Shown here piece after piece: positions 1-8,834 of a stretch of 64,000 bases of DNA (its first letter is position 1; each line of letters starts with the position of its first letter). Origin of the DNA: Ancylomarina longa (GTDB taxonomy: Bacteria; Bacteroidota; Bacteroidia; Bacteroidales; Marinifilaceae); contig NZ_RJJX01000001.1 of assembly GCF_003996985.1 (NCBI RefSeq), forward strand, positions 1-64,000, written 5' to 3'. The position numbers and the translations under genes are program-made. The notes under the pieces are model-generated. The model was given only the letters and a program-made list of their open reading frames with translations, did not search any database and was not told where the DNA came from.

Positions 1-254
1 ATGGCTCGATGAACCTTTTGATCAACCAAAACCAAAGCCTATAATTGCAATCCAGGGGGTGCTATTTTAGAATATGACTTAAATACCACTGAAATGTGCG
101 ATTCTAGTTTGAGATAATGATAGTGGAAAAACGTTTAGGACAGGATTGATTTATTATCTAAATTTTAGGTGATCAATATAGATGAACTCCGGGAATATTT
201 AGTTCTCTAATCAATTCCAGTTTTTCACATTAAAAATATTACACTTTTGTTGAT

Positions 255-623
255 ATGAATATTAATAAGGGTTTAGTACCTTTGCTTCACAATAGCAGTA
301 TTAATCTGCTTCAATACGTTTCAAAAATTAAAGATATGGCAAGTATAAAGCGCTTAAAAAAGGATATCGATTACCTTAGTTTTGAAGTAATTTCAGATTG
401 TTACAATTACAACTATTTGCATCCAGGAAAGAACGAAAAGGTTTTGGATATTGTTAGAGATACTATCATAGCCAGAAACCAATTGATTGCACGCGTGAAT
501 CATCCTGATGGAAAAGACAATCATAAATTGGTGAAGTCTTATTATAAAGCAATTTTCACGGATCTACTCAAAGGTGTTGATAATTCCTTTGAAAGGCTTA
601 GTAATTTAGTGAAGGAAAAATGA
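255..623 (+). CDS. Hypothetical protein, 122 aa
   Basis: I do not recognise this protein. It is 122 residues long, rich in Lys, Leu, Ile and Asn, with a single Cys (about residue 49), no signal peptide and no membrane segment, so a small, mainly helical cytoplasmic protein is the likeliest form. The ATG at 255 is the only good start. A strong U-tailed hairpin follows 22 bases after the stop, so the gene is probably transcribed as its own unit. It lies upstream of a YgjP-like hydrolase on the same strand, but the hairpin between them argues against a simple operon. The coding call rests on the uninterrupted frame and normal composition only. Confidence 0.7.
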   Translation: MNINKGLVPLLHNSSINLLQYVSKIKDMASIKRLKKDIDYLSFEVISDCYNYNYLHPGKNEKVLDIVRDTIIARNQLIARVNHPDGKDNHKLVKSYYKAIFTDLLKGVDNSFERLSNLVKEK

Positions 624-644
624 TATCGAAAAGATATTTCTAAT

Positions 645-671
645 AGCTTTGCATATCGCAAAGCTTTTTTT
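645..671 (+). terminator. Intrinsic terminator directly before the next start codon
   Basis: AGCTTTGC and GCAAAGCT form a perfect 8-bp stem around a five-base loop and are followed by a run of seven T. The T run ends one base before the ATG at 672. It should end the transcript of the small gene upstream. Its position also leaves no room for a ribosome binding site for the next gene on a separate short transcript. Confidence 0.8.
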
Positions 672-1394
672 ATGCCCATTGAAAAAATAATCATACTTGA
701 AGATATAGGTGAAGTGAGCCTAAAAAGGAGTCGAAGATTCAAGCGCTTATCTATACGTATGGCTCCCAATAAGGGAATTTGGATTAATCTTCCTTTTGGA
801 ATATCTTATAAGGAAGGGATAGAATTTGCCAATAAGAATAAAGCTTGGATTTTAAAAAACAAAATAAAAAAAGAACAAAAGGAAAATAGTTGCACAGTCT
901 TTTCAATCAATTGTGATTTTAAAACTAAATTTCATAGTTTGAAGTTGATGGCAAGGGAGACAAATTTTTTTTCTACTGAGCTTGATAGTGGCTTTCTGAA
1001 GGTTTTTTATCCGGAATCACTAGAAGTAGAAAATGATCAGCTCCAAAACTTTATTCGTAATTCGATAATAGAAACACTACGATGCGAGGCAAATTATTAT
1101 CTCCCAAATAGAATTACATATTTAGCTAAAAAACATGGATTTTCTTATCATTCACTTAAGGTGAAAAATACCCGAAGCCGATGGGGATCTTGTTCTCATG
1201 ACAATAAAATCAATTTAAGTTTACATCTAATGCGTTTGTCCGAAGAACTTTCAGATATGGTTATTCTGCATGAGCTTTGCCACACAATTGTGAAGAATCA
1301 TTCTTCAGATTTTTGGAATTTACTATCCAAACATTGCAATAATTTATCAAGTAAAAGGAAACAATTAAAGGATTACTCCACTCAAATTATTTAA
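672..1394 (+). CDS. YgjP/WLM-type zinc metallohydrolase (DUF45)
   Basis: This 240-residue protein matches the YgjP-like metal-dependent hydrolase family (DUF45, SprT/WLM clan). The N-terminal third carries the family hallmark I-G-E-V-x-L-x-R-S-x-R-x-x-R-L-S-I-R near residues 12-29. The C-terminal part carries the zinc site H-E-L-C-H at residues 200-204 with a further His at about 210 (K-N-H-S-S-D-F-W), preceded by the conserved R-S-R-W-G-S-C motif. Members are cytoplasmic putative peptidases of uncertain substrate; in other bacteria they often sit with type I restriction genes, which are absent here. The ATG at 672 is kept because the conserved N-terminal motif begins soon after it. The next gene starts on the base after this stop. 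Confidence 0.88.
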   Translation: MPIEKIIILEDIGEVSLKRSRRFKRLSIRMAPNKGIWINLPFGISYKEGIEFANKNKAWILKNKIKKEQKENSCTVFSINCDFKTKFHSLKLMARETNFFSTELDSGFLKVFYPESLEVENDQLQNFIRNSIIETLRCEANYYLPNRITYLAKKHGFSYHSLKVKNTRSRWGSCSHDNKINLSLHLMRLSEELSDMVILHELCHTIVKNHSSDFWNLLSKHCNNLSSKRKQLKDYSTQII

Positions 1395-1763
1395 ATGAAT
1401 AAAGAATTATACATTTTAATAGGATTCTGCATATTCGCGTTTTTAATTGGACAACAAATCAAAAATAAATTAGCAATTAAAAAACCAATAAAGCCAAAAT
1501 CTAAATCAAATAGGAAATCAAAAAAAAGAAGATCACCTATAGAATCCGAAAGAAAACAAAAGATAAAGCGAATTCTTACCTGGTTAATGCTAGGACTTAT
1601 ATTCATATTAGTCCTATTTATGATACCAGCATTAAGTAGAGATTTACTAAGTAATGGGAGTGTAAATAATCGGAATCTTATTCTTAGAATTTTAATAGTA
1701 GGTTTCGCGATATATATTCTTGTTACAGGATTTCTAAAAATAAATAGCTCAAAAAAAGATTAA
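1395..1763 (+). CDS. Small membrane protein with basic linker, 122 aa
   Basis: The ATG lies immediately after the stop codon of the YgjP-like gene, so the two are probably co-transcribed and translationally coupled. Three hydrophobic segments are visible, at about residues 5-20, 58-77 and 96-114. Between the first two is a very basic, Lys/Arg/Ser-rich stretch (about 24-57) that should stay in the cytoplasm. I do not recognise a family and see no catalytic motif. The overlapping minus-strand frame at the same place is a shadow of this gene. Confidence 0.7.
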   Translation: MNKELYILIGFCIFAFLIGQQIKNKLAIKKPIKPKSKSNRKSKKRRSPIESERKQKIKRILTWLMLGLIFILVLFMIPALSRDLLSNGSVNNRNLILRILIVGFAIYILVTGFLKINSSKKD

Positions 1764-2694
1764 TAAGATTAGTTAAAACAAAAATTGTCATACAGAAACC
1801 ATTTAAGAATAAAACAATCAATTTCTACATCACTAAAAAATAAACTTTAATTCTCTAATATAAAGAGAGTATAGAGCTTTTTTCACATCCTAAAGTATCT
1901 TAGAATATGGTATTTATAAATGAAGTAGCCATATGTCATCAATTTCTTCTTCAGAGTTGTTTATAGCCAAGCTTTTATGAAATTTTTGTTTACGGATATA
2001 AATTTTTGTAATGATATAGAAAACTACAACTATTTACAATCGGAAACACATTTAAAAAGAGTGTGAATTTTACATCACACAACGTTTTGTACAAATGTAA
2101 TTAAGTCATACCATATAGCAATTAACAGGAATGTTTACAATCCTCATGTCTATAATTAACCTATATCTTATTTACAAAATCACAATACAGGAGTTGTTTA
2201 ATAATGTCTTTATTCTAATAACCAGTATATTACATGGATCAATTGAAGTATACCTTATATTATTTGATTACGTATGTAATCAATCCTCGTGAAAACAAAG
2301 AGTTCTTGTAAATTTATATAAATTATTGATCTTGTTATCAATAGATTGCATCAATTTGGATGTATTTTACTTTAAGTATATTTTAAGCTATTCCTAATAT
2401 AAGGTATTCACTTGTAAATTAATTGATTAATTACAAGTGTAATATCAATTCACACCACTCAAATCATTAATATAATGGACTTTAGTGACGGTGTTGTTTA
2501 AGGATCTATTTAAGATTCTTCTAGATTAAATACACCCAATTGTAGCAGGATAAGTATACTTGACTTACTTTCAGATAACCTGCTAATTTAATGTTTCCGA
2601 AAGTAACCTAAATAAGTAATAAGCTACTATACAAATGTAATCGTTGTAATTTCCTTTTGTAATCCACAAATGTAATTTAACCCTCTGTGCTACT
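1764..2694. other. AT-rich gap, no gene seen
   Basis: About 0.9 kb without a credible ORF on either strand. It is very AT-rich. The only structure I can point to is scattered copies of a short palindrome of the form TTACAnnTGTAA. There is an exact copy at 2431-2442, near copies at 2090-2101 and 2629-2640, and a weaker one at 2664-2675. They lie upstream of the XRE regulator at 2776 and could be its operators. Confidence 0.5.
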
Positions 2695-2725
2695 TTTGAC
2701 TTTTGTGAAACTTTAACTATATTTG
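2695..2725 (+). promoter_or_regulatory. Bacteroidota-type promoter of the XRE regulator
   Basis: TTTG at 2695-2698 and TATATTTG at 2718-2725 are separated by 19 bases. This matches the Bacteroidota -33 (TTTG) and -7 (TAnnTTTG) consensus with its 19-21 base spacing. Transcription would begin near 2731, giving a leader of about 45 bases for the regulator at 2776. Confidence 0.65.
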
Positions 2726-2775
2726 TAACAAGGATAGAGTTAACATGTGTAAACCTTAAACATCCAATATAAATA

Positions 2776-3207
2776 ATGAAAAATAGAATAGTCCAACTTT
2801 TAAATAGTGAAGGATTAACCTCCTCCAAATTTGCAGATACCATTGGAGTACAACGCTCTAGTATATCACATATATTATCTGGTAGAAATAATCCGAGTAC
2901 AGATTTTATTCAAAAAGTGATGAAAGCCTTTCCTAAAGTGAATGGAGAATGGCTACTATTAGGAATAGGTAGTATGTATAAGACACAAAATGCAAACTCC
3001 TTATTTGAAACAGAGCCAAATGAAAAAGAAATACACCTTGAAACTCCTGTTATTCAACCACCTAAAATTAACAGAGAAAATCAACTGCATTCAGAGAACG
3101 TTAAAGAACCAATATTAGAGATGAATTCATTTGTTCCAGGTAAGCAAATTGAAAAAGTTGTTGTGTTTTATACAGATAAAACTTTTAAAGAATACAACCC
3201 ATCTTAA
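2776..3207 (+). CDS. XRE-family helix-turn-helix regulator
   Basis: A 143-residue DNA-binding protein. Residues 1-60 form a lambda-Cro/cI-type helix-turn-helix (L-N-S-E-G-L-T-S-S-K-F-A-D-T-I-G-V-Q-R-S-S-I-S-H-I-L, broken here by hyphens only for reading). It ends with the W-L-L-L-G-x-G-x-M-Y motif typical of Bacteroidota XRE proteins. The middle (70-115) is polar and probably a linker. The C-terminus has the family's short conserved tail I-E-K-V-V-x-F-Y-x-D-K-T-F-K-E-Y. It has its own promoter with TTACAnnTGTAA-like palindromes upstream, so autoregulation is plausible. The target genes cannot be told from sequence; the nearest operons are pyrKD and the cobamide genes. Confidence 0.88.
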   Translation: MKNRIVQLLNSEGLTSSKFADTIGVQRSSISHILSGRNNPSTDFIQKVMKAFPKVNGEWLLLGIGSMYKTQNANSLFETEPNEKEIHLETPVIQPPKINRENQLHSENVKEPILEMNSFVPGKQIEKVVVFYTDKTFKEYNPS

Positions 3208-3220
3208 GCGTTTTTTAAAT

Positions 3221-3228
3221 TATCTTTG
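3221..3228 (+). promoter_or_regulatory. -7 box upstream of pyrK
   Basis: TATCTTTG fits the TAnnTTTG consensus 39 bases before the pyrK ATG. I see no TTTG at the ideal -33 distance, so this is a partial match. Confidence 0.45.
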
Positions 3229-3266
3229 CCGCGATTTATTCTTAACAGATTAAACTATTAGGCAAT

Positions 3267-4031
3267 ATGAAAAAATTAGTACAGGACTTTGAAGTACTGC
3301 ACAGAGAAGAACTTAATGATGAGCATTTTACGCTGGAAATCAGGGCTTATGAGCCACTTCCTGAAATTAAACCAGGGCAATTTGTTAATGTTTTGGTTGA
3401 AAACTCTACTCAAACATTCTTAAGAAGACCATTATCAATCCACTTTGTTGATTACGAGAAAAATTCCATTAAATTATACATCAAACGAATTGGTGAAGGC
3501 ACAAAAAAACTGGGTACATTAGTTTCAGGAGATAAACTAAATCTGGTTTTCCCATTAGGAAATCAATATTCAATTCCTAGCAGCTCCAAAACTTTATTGA
3601 TTGGCGGTGGTTGTGGAGTAGCTCCTCTTTTATATCTGGCAAAACACTTGAAAGAAGCAGGAAATGAGGTTACTACTATTCTTGGAGTTCGTTCTGCCAT
3701 AGACGCCGTTGAAATGGATGCATATAAAGCATACGGACGTATTTTAGTTACCACAGAAGATGGATCTCTTGGAGATAAAGGATATCCAACACAACATTCG
3801 ATACTTACAAACGAAAACTTTGACTACACTTTCACTTGCGGGCCTGAGCCAATGATGAAAGCTGTAGCCAGATATGCAAAAGAAAAAAATATCCCGTGTG
3901 AAGTTTCTCTGGAAAATACCATGGCATGCGGGTTTGGTGCTTGTTTATGCTGTGTTACACCAACTAAAACCGGAAATAAATGTGTTTGTACTGAAGGACC
4001 AGTATTCAATATAAATGATCTGACATGGTAA
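3267..4031 (+). CDS. pyrK: Dihydroorotate dehydrogenase electron-transfer subunit
   Basis: PyrK is the FAD/[2Fe-2S] subunit that passes electrons from PyrD-bound FMN to NAD+ in the cytoplasmic type 1B dihydroorotate dehydrogenase of pyrimidine synthesis. The 254-residue protein has a ferredoxin-reductase beta-barrel with the FAD motif R-R-P-L-S-I-H at about residues 53-59. The NAD-binding loop G-G-G-C-G-V-A-P lies near 113-120. The C-terminal iron-sulfur cluster has four Cys in the pattern C-G-F-G-A-C-x-C-C followed by C-V-C, around residues 220-240. Its 3' end overlaps the start of pyrD by 7 bases, so the two are translationally coupled. Length and motifs are normal for the family. Confidence 0.97.
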   Translation: MKKLVQDFEVLHREELNDEHFTLEIRAYEPLPEIKPGQFVNVLVENSTQTFLRRPLSIHFVDYEKNSIKLYIKRIGEGTKKLGTLVSGDKLNLVFPLGNQYSIPSSSKTLLIGGGCGVAPLLYLAKHLKEAGNEVTTILGVRSAIDAVEMDAYKAYGRILVTTEDGSLGDKGYPTQHSILTNENFDYTFTCGPEPMMKAVARYAKEKNIPCEVSLENTMACGFGACLCCVTPTKTGNKCVCTEGPVFNINDLTW

Positions 4032-4939
4032 ATTTAGAGGTTAATCTTAAAGGCTTGAGCCTGAAAAATCCAGTAATGACAGCATCGGGTACATTCGGTT
4101 ATGGCGAAGAGTTTGATGATTTTATTGATATAGACCGATTAGGAGGGATTCTGGTGAAAGGTACAACTCGTCATCATCGGGAAGGTAATCCATATCCCAG
4201 AATGGCTGAAACTCCTTCAGGAATGCTTAATGCAGTAGGGCTTCAAAATAAAGGAGTAGAAAACTTTTGTAACGATATATATCCGAGAATTAAACATTAT
4301 AATACCAATATATTGGTAAATGTTTCAGGATCGACCATAGAAGACTATATTGAAACAGCTTCTATGATTAATGAATTAGATCGTATTCCTGCAATAGAGC
4401 TTAATATTTCTTGTCCAAATGTAAAAGAAGGTGGCATGGCATTCGGAACAAGCTGCGTGTCTGCAGCCTCGGTGGTTAAAGCAGTACGTAAAGTTTATAA
4501 TAAGCATTTAATGGTAAAATTGTCTCCTAATGTTACAGATATATCTGAAATTGCGAAAGCCGTTGAAGCAGAAGGAGCTGATTCTGTTTCCTTAATTAAT
4601 ACTTTGCTGGGAATGGCAATAGATGCAGAAAGCAGAAGACCTTTGTTATCTACTATCACAGGAGGTTTGTCTGGTCCATGTGTGAAACCAGTAGCATTGC
4701 GAATGGTTTGGCAAGTGTTTCGTGCTATAAATATTCCTATTATTGGTCTTGGAGGTATTATGAATGCTAAAGATGCTATTGAATTTATTCTTGCCGGAGC
4801 AAGTGCAATTCAAATTGGTACAGCTAATTTCATAGATCCACAAGTTACTGTAAAAGTAGTTGAAGGTATTAAGGAGTATATGATTCGCCATAAAGTACAA
4901 AATATCAGTGATTTAGTAGGTGCTCTGGAGATTCAGTAA
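4025..4939 (+). CDS. pyrD: Dihydroorotate dehydrogenase 1B catalytic subunit
   Basis: The catalytic FMN subunit oxidises dihydroorotate to orotate and works as a heterotetramer with PyrK. The 304-residue TIM barrel shows the N-terminal family sequence ([12 protein letters not shown]). The active-site loop [11 protein letters not shown] has its catalytic Cys at residue 130, which is the class 1 arrangement rather than the Ser of class 2. FMN-binding G-L-S-G-P and G-L-G-G-I stretches follow. It overlaps pyrK by 7 bases. No other pyrimidine gene is adjacent, although carAB lies 30 kb away in the arginine operon. Confidence 0.97.
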   Translation: MVNLEVNLKGLSLKNPVMTASGTFGYGEEFDDFIDIDRLGGILVKGTTRHHREGNPYPRMAETPSGMLNAVGLQNKGVENFCNDIYPRIKHYNTNILVNVSGSTIEDYIETASMINELDRIPAIELNISCPNVKEGGMAFGTSCVSAASVVKAVRKVYNKHLMVKLSPNVTDISEIAKAVEAEGADSVSLINTLLGMAIDAESRRPLLSTITGGLSGPCVKPVALRMVWQVFRAINIPIIGLGGIMNAKDAIEFILAGASAIQIGTANFIDPQVTVKVVEGIKEYMIRHKVQNISDLVGALEIQ

Positions 4940-4944
4940 TTAGA

Positions 4945-4978
4945 CCACTATAATTAAAGAAATAATTCTTTAATGTGG
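4945..4978 (+). terminator. Weak terminator-like hairpin after pyrD
   Basis: CCAC and GTGG flank an AATTAAAGAA/TTCTTTAAT stem around a short AT loop. The T run after it is short (TTTCTGT), so termination may be inefficient. Confidence 0.4.
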
Positions 4979-4989
4979 GTTTCTGTAGT

Positions 4990-5013
4990 TTACAGATGTA
5001 ATTACATTTGTGA
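4990..5013. promoter_or_regulatory. Two adjacent TTACAnnTGTRA palindromes before the cobamide operon
   Basis: An exact TTACAnnTGTAA palindrome at 4990-5001 is directly followed by TTACATTTGTGA at 5002-5013. The same motif recurs upstream of the XRE regulator (2431-2442 exact; 2090-2101 and 2629-2640 with one mismatch). This makes a shared operator a reasonable guess. No cobalamin riboswitch is recognisable in this gap. Confidence 0.35.
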
Positions 5014-5088
5014 ATTGCACCTATATTTAATATTAAATATAGAATTGGTTCAATCTATTCTACTTCTCATTATTAGCTTATTTTCAGT

Positions 5089-6114
5089 ATGATACATGGT
5101 CATGGCGATGATGCTTATCTATTTACATCTGCTATTAAAGCAAATTTCAGTACCAATATTTGGTATGGTGCACCTTTGGTTGGATTAAAACAGCACCTGT
5201 TTAATTCTTGGGATTTAATTAAAAGCTATCCGGAAGCATCAGCTGAGAGTTTGCGGTTGGAATTATCCATAGATTTAGAAGTTGATGTAGAACAACTAAT
5301 TATAACGAATGGAGCTACTGAAGCTTTTTACCTTATAGCACAGTCCTTTAAAGGTTCTAAATCTTGTATAGTAATCCCTACTTTTTCAGAATATGAAGAT
5401 GCTTGTAAGTTAAATGAACATGAAATTTCTTTCATCAATTGGAATGAATTAGAAGAAATCAAGAAGTTTCCAGATGATTTGTTATGGATTTGTAATCCAA
5501 ATAATCCGACAGGTTGTATACTGCATAAAACTGCTTTGGTCAATTTGTTGAAAATTAATTCAGATACCACTTTTATTTTGGATGAAGCTTATATTGATTT
5601 TACTGATGATATTTCTTCATCAATAGATTTAATCAATGATTATAAAAATTTGATAATTGTAAAATCATTAACCAAGAACTTCTCAATTCCGGGCCTGAGA
5701 TTAGGATATTTGATTACAAACAAGACCTTAGTACAGAAAATTGAATTCTACAAGGCTCCCTGGACGGTAAATTCCTTTGCAATTGAAGCAGGGAAATACT
5801 TACTACATCATAAAAATGAATTATTGCCTTCCATAAAGGATTATAAATCAGAAAAAAAGAAATTTACTGAAAAACTAAGTAGAATTTCAGGATTAAAAAT
5901 TCACAATTCTAAAACTCCTTATTTTTTGGTTGAACTAGAAAAAAGCAGCGCTTTTGAGCTTAAAAAATTTCTAATTTCAGAATTTGGAATTTTAATTCGG
6001 GATGCAAGTAACTTTCGAGGCCTGAATTCCTCCTTCATCAGGATTGCAACACAATCTGCTAAAAAAAATGATTTACTAATAAAGGCATTGCACAAATGGA
6101 GCAAATTAAATTAA
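5089..6114 (+). CDS. cobD: L-threonine-O-3-phosphate decarboxylase-type aminotransferase
   Basis: A PLP enzyme of the class II aminotransferase fold, closely resembling histidinol-phosphate aminotransferase. Its N-terminus (M-I-H-G-H-G-D-D) is typical of the CobD branch, which decarboxylates threonine phosphate to (R)-1-amino-2-propanol phosphate, the linker of the cobamide nucleotide loop. The PLP-binding Lys is K196 in S-L-T-K-N-F-S-I-P-G-L-R-L-G, and the N-P-N-N-P-T-G motif is present. The stop overlaps the start of cbiB by 19 bases, and the next genes are all nucleotide-loop genes, which favours CobD over a histidine-pathway role. Start at the ATG at 5089. Note that the name cobD is used for a different protein in some nomenclatures. 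Confidence 0.9.
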   Translation: MIHGHGDDAYLFTSAIKANFSTNIWYGAPLVGLKQHLFNSWDLIKSYPEASAESLRLELSIDLEVDVEQLIITNGATEAFYLIAQSFKGSKSCIVIPTFSEYEDACKLNEHEISFINWNELEEIKKFPDDLLWICNPNNPTGCILHKTALVNLLKINSDTTFILDEAYIDFTDDISSSIDLINDYKNLIIVKSLTKNFSIPGLRLGYLITNKTLVQKIEFYKAPWTVNSFAIEAGKYLLHHKNELLPSIKDYKSEKKKFTEKLSRISGLKIHNSKTPYFLVELEKSSAFELKKFLISEFGILIRDASNFRGLNSSFIRIATQSAKKNDLLIKALHKWSKLN

Positions 6115-7046
6115 TTATTCTACCACTTGTATTTGGTTACATTTTGGATTTGCTTTTGGGTGATCCACGAAAACTCCCTCATCCTATTGTTGGCTTTGGA
6201 AATACTATCGCTTTTTTCGATGAAAAATTAAATAAAGGAAAGCATCAATTATTAAGAGGTGCAATTCTTGCAATTAGCTTAGCTGTATTTACATTCTTCC
6301 TTTTTCAAATAACCGTTAATGAATTAAGGGAATTTAATGAGATCGTGTATGTATTATTTGTATCCGTTTTCGTGTTTTACGGATTGGCAAATAAAAGTCT
6401 ATTGCAAGAAGGATTTGAAGTGTTTCATCAATTAGAATTAAATGGATTAGATGCGGGAAGAAAGCGCCTATCTTGGATTGTAGGAAGGGATACTTCCGGG
6501 CTGTCTGAGAATGAAATTCGTTTGGCCGTATTTGAAACATTATCAGAAAATCTTTCAGATGGAGTTATTGCTCCTTTATTCTACTATGCCATTGCAGGGA
6601 TTCCAGGAATGATGTGCTATAAAATGATTAATACTATGGATTCGATGATTGGTTATAAAAATCCAAGATATATTCTATTTGGTAGAATTGCTGCACGAAT
6701 GGATGATGTGGCTAATTATATTCCATCGCGACTTACCGCAGTATTAATGGTCCTTGTAAGCTTTAGTTATAGAGCATTGCTTTTTGTATTTAAATTTGGT
6801 CGGGCACATAATAGTCCGAATGCTGGTTATCCCGAAGCAGCATTAGCAGGAATCTTAAATTGTAGATTTGGAGGCACTCATAATTATGGTGGTAAAAGTG
6901 TATATAAGCCTTACATTGGAGCTGTTGACAGGATAATAGAAAACCGTGAAATCTCCCGAGTTGCCTACATAAATCATGCTGTTTGTTTCCTCTTCATACT
7001 TATTATTATTGTTATTTTACTTCTCTTTAATGCTGCTCTTAAATAG
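6096..7046 (+). CDS. cbiB: Adenosylcobinamide-phosphate synthase
   Basis: CbiB is an inner-membrane enzyme that joins adenosylcobyric acid to aminopropanol phosphate made by the preceding gene product. The 316-residue protein has the family start (G-Y-I-L-D-L-L-L-G-D-P-R-K-L-P-H-P-I). Four to five membrane segments are visible, for example at about 47-68, 80-100, 210-230 and the C-terminal 295-313. The conserved loop S-E-N-L-S-D-G-V-I-A-P-L-F-Y lies near 150-163. Its ATG lies inside the upstream gene (19-base overlap), so the two are translationally coupled and their products act in sequence. Confidence 0.96.
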   Translation: MEQIKLIILPLVFGYILDLLLGDPRKLPHPIVGFGNTIAFFDEKLNKGKHQLLRGAILAISLAVFTFFLFQITVNELREFNEIVYVLFVSVFVFYGLANKSLLQEGFEVFHQLELNGLDAGRKRLSWIVGRDTSGLSENEIRLAVFETLSENLSDGVIAPLFYYAIAGIPGMMCYKMINTMDSMIGYKNPRYILFGRIAARMDDVANYIPSRLTAVLMVLVSFSYRALLFVFKFGRAHNSPNAGYPEAALAGILNCRFGGTHNYGGKSVYKPYIGAVDRIIENREISRVAYINHAVCFLFILIIIVILLLFNAALK

Positions 7047-7137
7047 GATATAATTATTTTATTGCGCTTCTTTAATTCGTAACTTCATCCCAAATTAATC
7101 AGAAAATTTTTTACACTTAGCATTAAAGAAATTCGTA

Positions 7138-7650
7138 ATGATTCATTTAATTACTGGAGGTCAGCGATCTGGAAAAAGTCAATTTGCCGAAAATTTAGTT
7201 CTTTCTTTAACAAATCATCCTATTTATTTAGCAACTTCAAGAGTTTGGGATGAAGATCACCTAAGAAGAATTGAAAAACACAAACTACGTAGAGGAAATC
7301 AATGGGTCACTATTGAGGAGGAAAAATTTCTTAGTAAGCATAACTATTTAGGTAAGGTTATTTTACTAGATTGTATTACTCTGTGGCTGAACAATTTCTT
7401 TTTTGATAATGGAGAGGACGATATTAAATCGCTAAACGAAGCACAAAGTGAATTGGAAAATATTTTCAATCAAGAATGTGATTGGATTGTTGTTACCAAT
7501 GAATTGGGATTAGGAGGACATCCGGAAAATAAAATAGCTATGCGATTTAATGATTTGCAAGGAACAATTAATCAATGGATTGCCCAGAGGGCAGATATAG
7601 TAACCCTTATCATTTCCGGTATTCCTGTCGAGATAAAGAACACCCTTTAA
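7138..7650 (+). CDS. cobU: Adenosylcobinamide kinase / guanylyltransferase
   Basis: CobU phosphorylates adenosylcobinamide and then transfers GMP to give adenosylcobinamide-GDP, the substrate of CobS. The protein is 170 residues, normal for the family. It has the P-loop G-G-Q-R-S-G-K-S at residues 7-14. The guanylylated-His region is H-L-R-R-I-E-K-H near residues 41-48, the second nucleotide motif is V-I-L-L-D-C-I-T-L-W-L-N-N near 79-91, and the E-L-G-L-G motif follows near 122-126. It sits 91 bases after cbiB, with an AT-rich gap containing no clear promoter. The last gap before the following lipoprotein gene is only 21 bases. Confidence 0.96.
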   Translation: MIHLITGGQRSGKSQFAENLVLSLTNHPIYLATSRVWDEDHLRRIEKHKLRRGNQWVTIEEEKFLSKHNYLGKVILLDCITLWLNNFFFDNGEDDIKSLNEAQSELENIFNQECDWIVVTNELGLGGHPENKIAMRFNDLQGTINQWIAQRADIVTLIISGIPVEIKNTL

Positions 7651-7671
7651 CTTTACCATATAATTATCAAT

Positions 7672-8832
7672 ATGAAACTCTCAAAAAAATCTATTTTGCT
7701 CGTTATTTATCTTGTTTTTCTATTTTCGCCAGCTTGTAAACGAGTAGAACTAAAAGAAAATAGCAGACAAATAAAAGTTGGAGTATTTAATATTAATGGT
7801 GACAGTCCCTGGTGTATAACAGATGCAATGGAAGCATTAAAAATAGATCCGAATATTGATTGTGAAATTATCAGAGCAAGTCAAATTATGTCTGATGAAA
7901 TTCTTCAATTTGATGCAATTGTGTTTCCTGGTGGTAGTGGCAGAGCAGAAACAGAGAGTCTTGGATCATTAGGAATAGAAAGAGTAAAATATTTGGTAAA
8001 AGAAAAGGGAATTGCTGTTGTTGGAATTTGTGCGGGAGCTTATATCATGACCAATACACCCGATTATCCATGTTTGAAATTAAATGGATTTGAAGCTATT
8101 GATATTGAGCATGATCATAGAGGATATGGTCTTACCAAATTTGCCTTAACAAAAAAAGGAATAGATATTTTTCCAGAGCTAAAAAATCGCACCGTATCGT
8201 TTTGTCAATATTATGAAGGTCCAATATTAATCCCTGTAAAGGATGATGCTCCAAAAATAGAATTGGCCAGCATGCTTTCTGATATACACACTGTAGAAGG
8301 AAGCCCTGCAAACATGACAGTTAACCGACCTTTTATTGTGACTTCATCTTTTGGCAAGGGAAAAGTTGCATCTTTTGTTGGTCATCCCGAAAGTACTCCT
8401 GGAATGAGATGGATGCTACCACGAATGATTAGATGGGCAACCAATCAAAAATTAATTTCTTATTCAAGTGAAATTATTCGTCCTGATTTTTATAAACATG
8501 AAATAATTTTTGATCAAAAAGTGGAAAAAATACAATCCACATATTACAAGAATCTTTCAGGGAACACAAAAGAAAAATTAGAAGCCATCGATAAAGTCAT
8601 AGAATTAGCTTGTTGGTCAGCAAAAAAATGGATTCCAGGCATGCTTAGAGATCAAGATTCTAATGTTAGAAGTAAAGCATCAGAAGCTTTGTTATTGCTG
8701 GAAAGGACAGATGCAATTCCTGACCTACAAATTGCTATCCAAAATGAAACTAATGATAAAACAAAACAGCAACTGATTGTTAACTTAAATCATTTGAAAG
8801 CATTGCTTGGTGCAAATACAAAATCACAATAA
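7672..8832 (+). CDS. Lipoprotein with amidotransferase-like (BPL_N) domain and HEAT-like tail
   Basis: A 386-residue predicted exported lipoprotein. The N-terminal hydrophobic segment ends in S-P-A-C with Cys22 as the probable lipidation site. Residues about 35-275 form a class I glutamine-amidotransferase/DJ-1-like fold of the BPL_N type. It has F-P-G-G-S-G-R-A, then a nucleophile elbow G-I-C-A-G-A-Y with Cys120, and a late G-H-P-E-S motif that could supply His and Glu. Residues about 300-380 look like one or two HEAT repeats (I-P-G-M-L-R-D-Q-D-S-N-V-R-S-K-A-S-E-A-L-L). The gene is tucked between cobU and cobT with gaps of 21 and 2 bases, so it is very probably part of the cobamide operon. 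Its reaction is unknown; a periplasmic role on corrinoids is only a guess. Confidence 0.8.
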   Translation: MKLSKKSILLVIYLVFLFSPACKRVELKENSRQIKVGVFNINGDSPWCITDAMEALKIDPNIDCEIIRASQIMSDEILQFDAIVFPGGSGRAETESLGSLGIERVKYLVKEKGIAVVGICAGAYIMTNTPDYPCLKLNGFEAIDIEHDHRGYGLTKFALTKKGIDIFPELKNRTVSFCQYYEGPILIPVKDDAPKIELASMLSDIHTVEGSPANMTVNRPFIVTSSFGKGKVASFVGHPESTPGMRWMLPRMIRWATNQKLISYSSEIIRPDFYKHEIIFDQKVEKIQSTYYKNLSGNTKEKLEAIDKVIELACWSAKKWIPGMLRDQDSNVRSKASEALLLLERTDAIPDLQIAIQNETNDKTKQQLIVNLNHLKALLGANTKSQ

Positions 8833-8834
8833 AT

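Noticed and set aside
2583-2843. Minus-strand ORF overlapping the XRE gene start
   Set aside because: It covers the promoter and N-terminus of a clear helix-turn-helix gene and has no recognisable content.
4940-5088. Possible cobalamin riboswitch before the cobamide genes
   Set aside because: The gap is only 149 bases, shows no B12-box-like sequence and none of the expected long structure. A weak terminator and TTACAnnTGTRA palindromes are all I can see.
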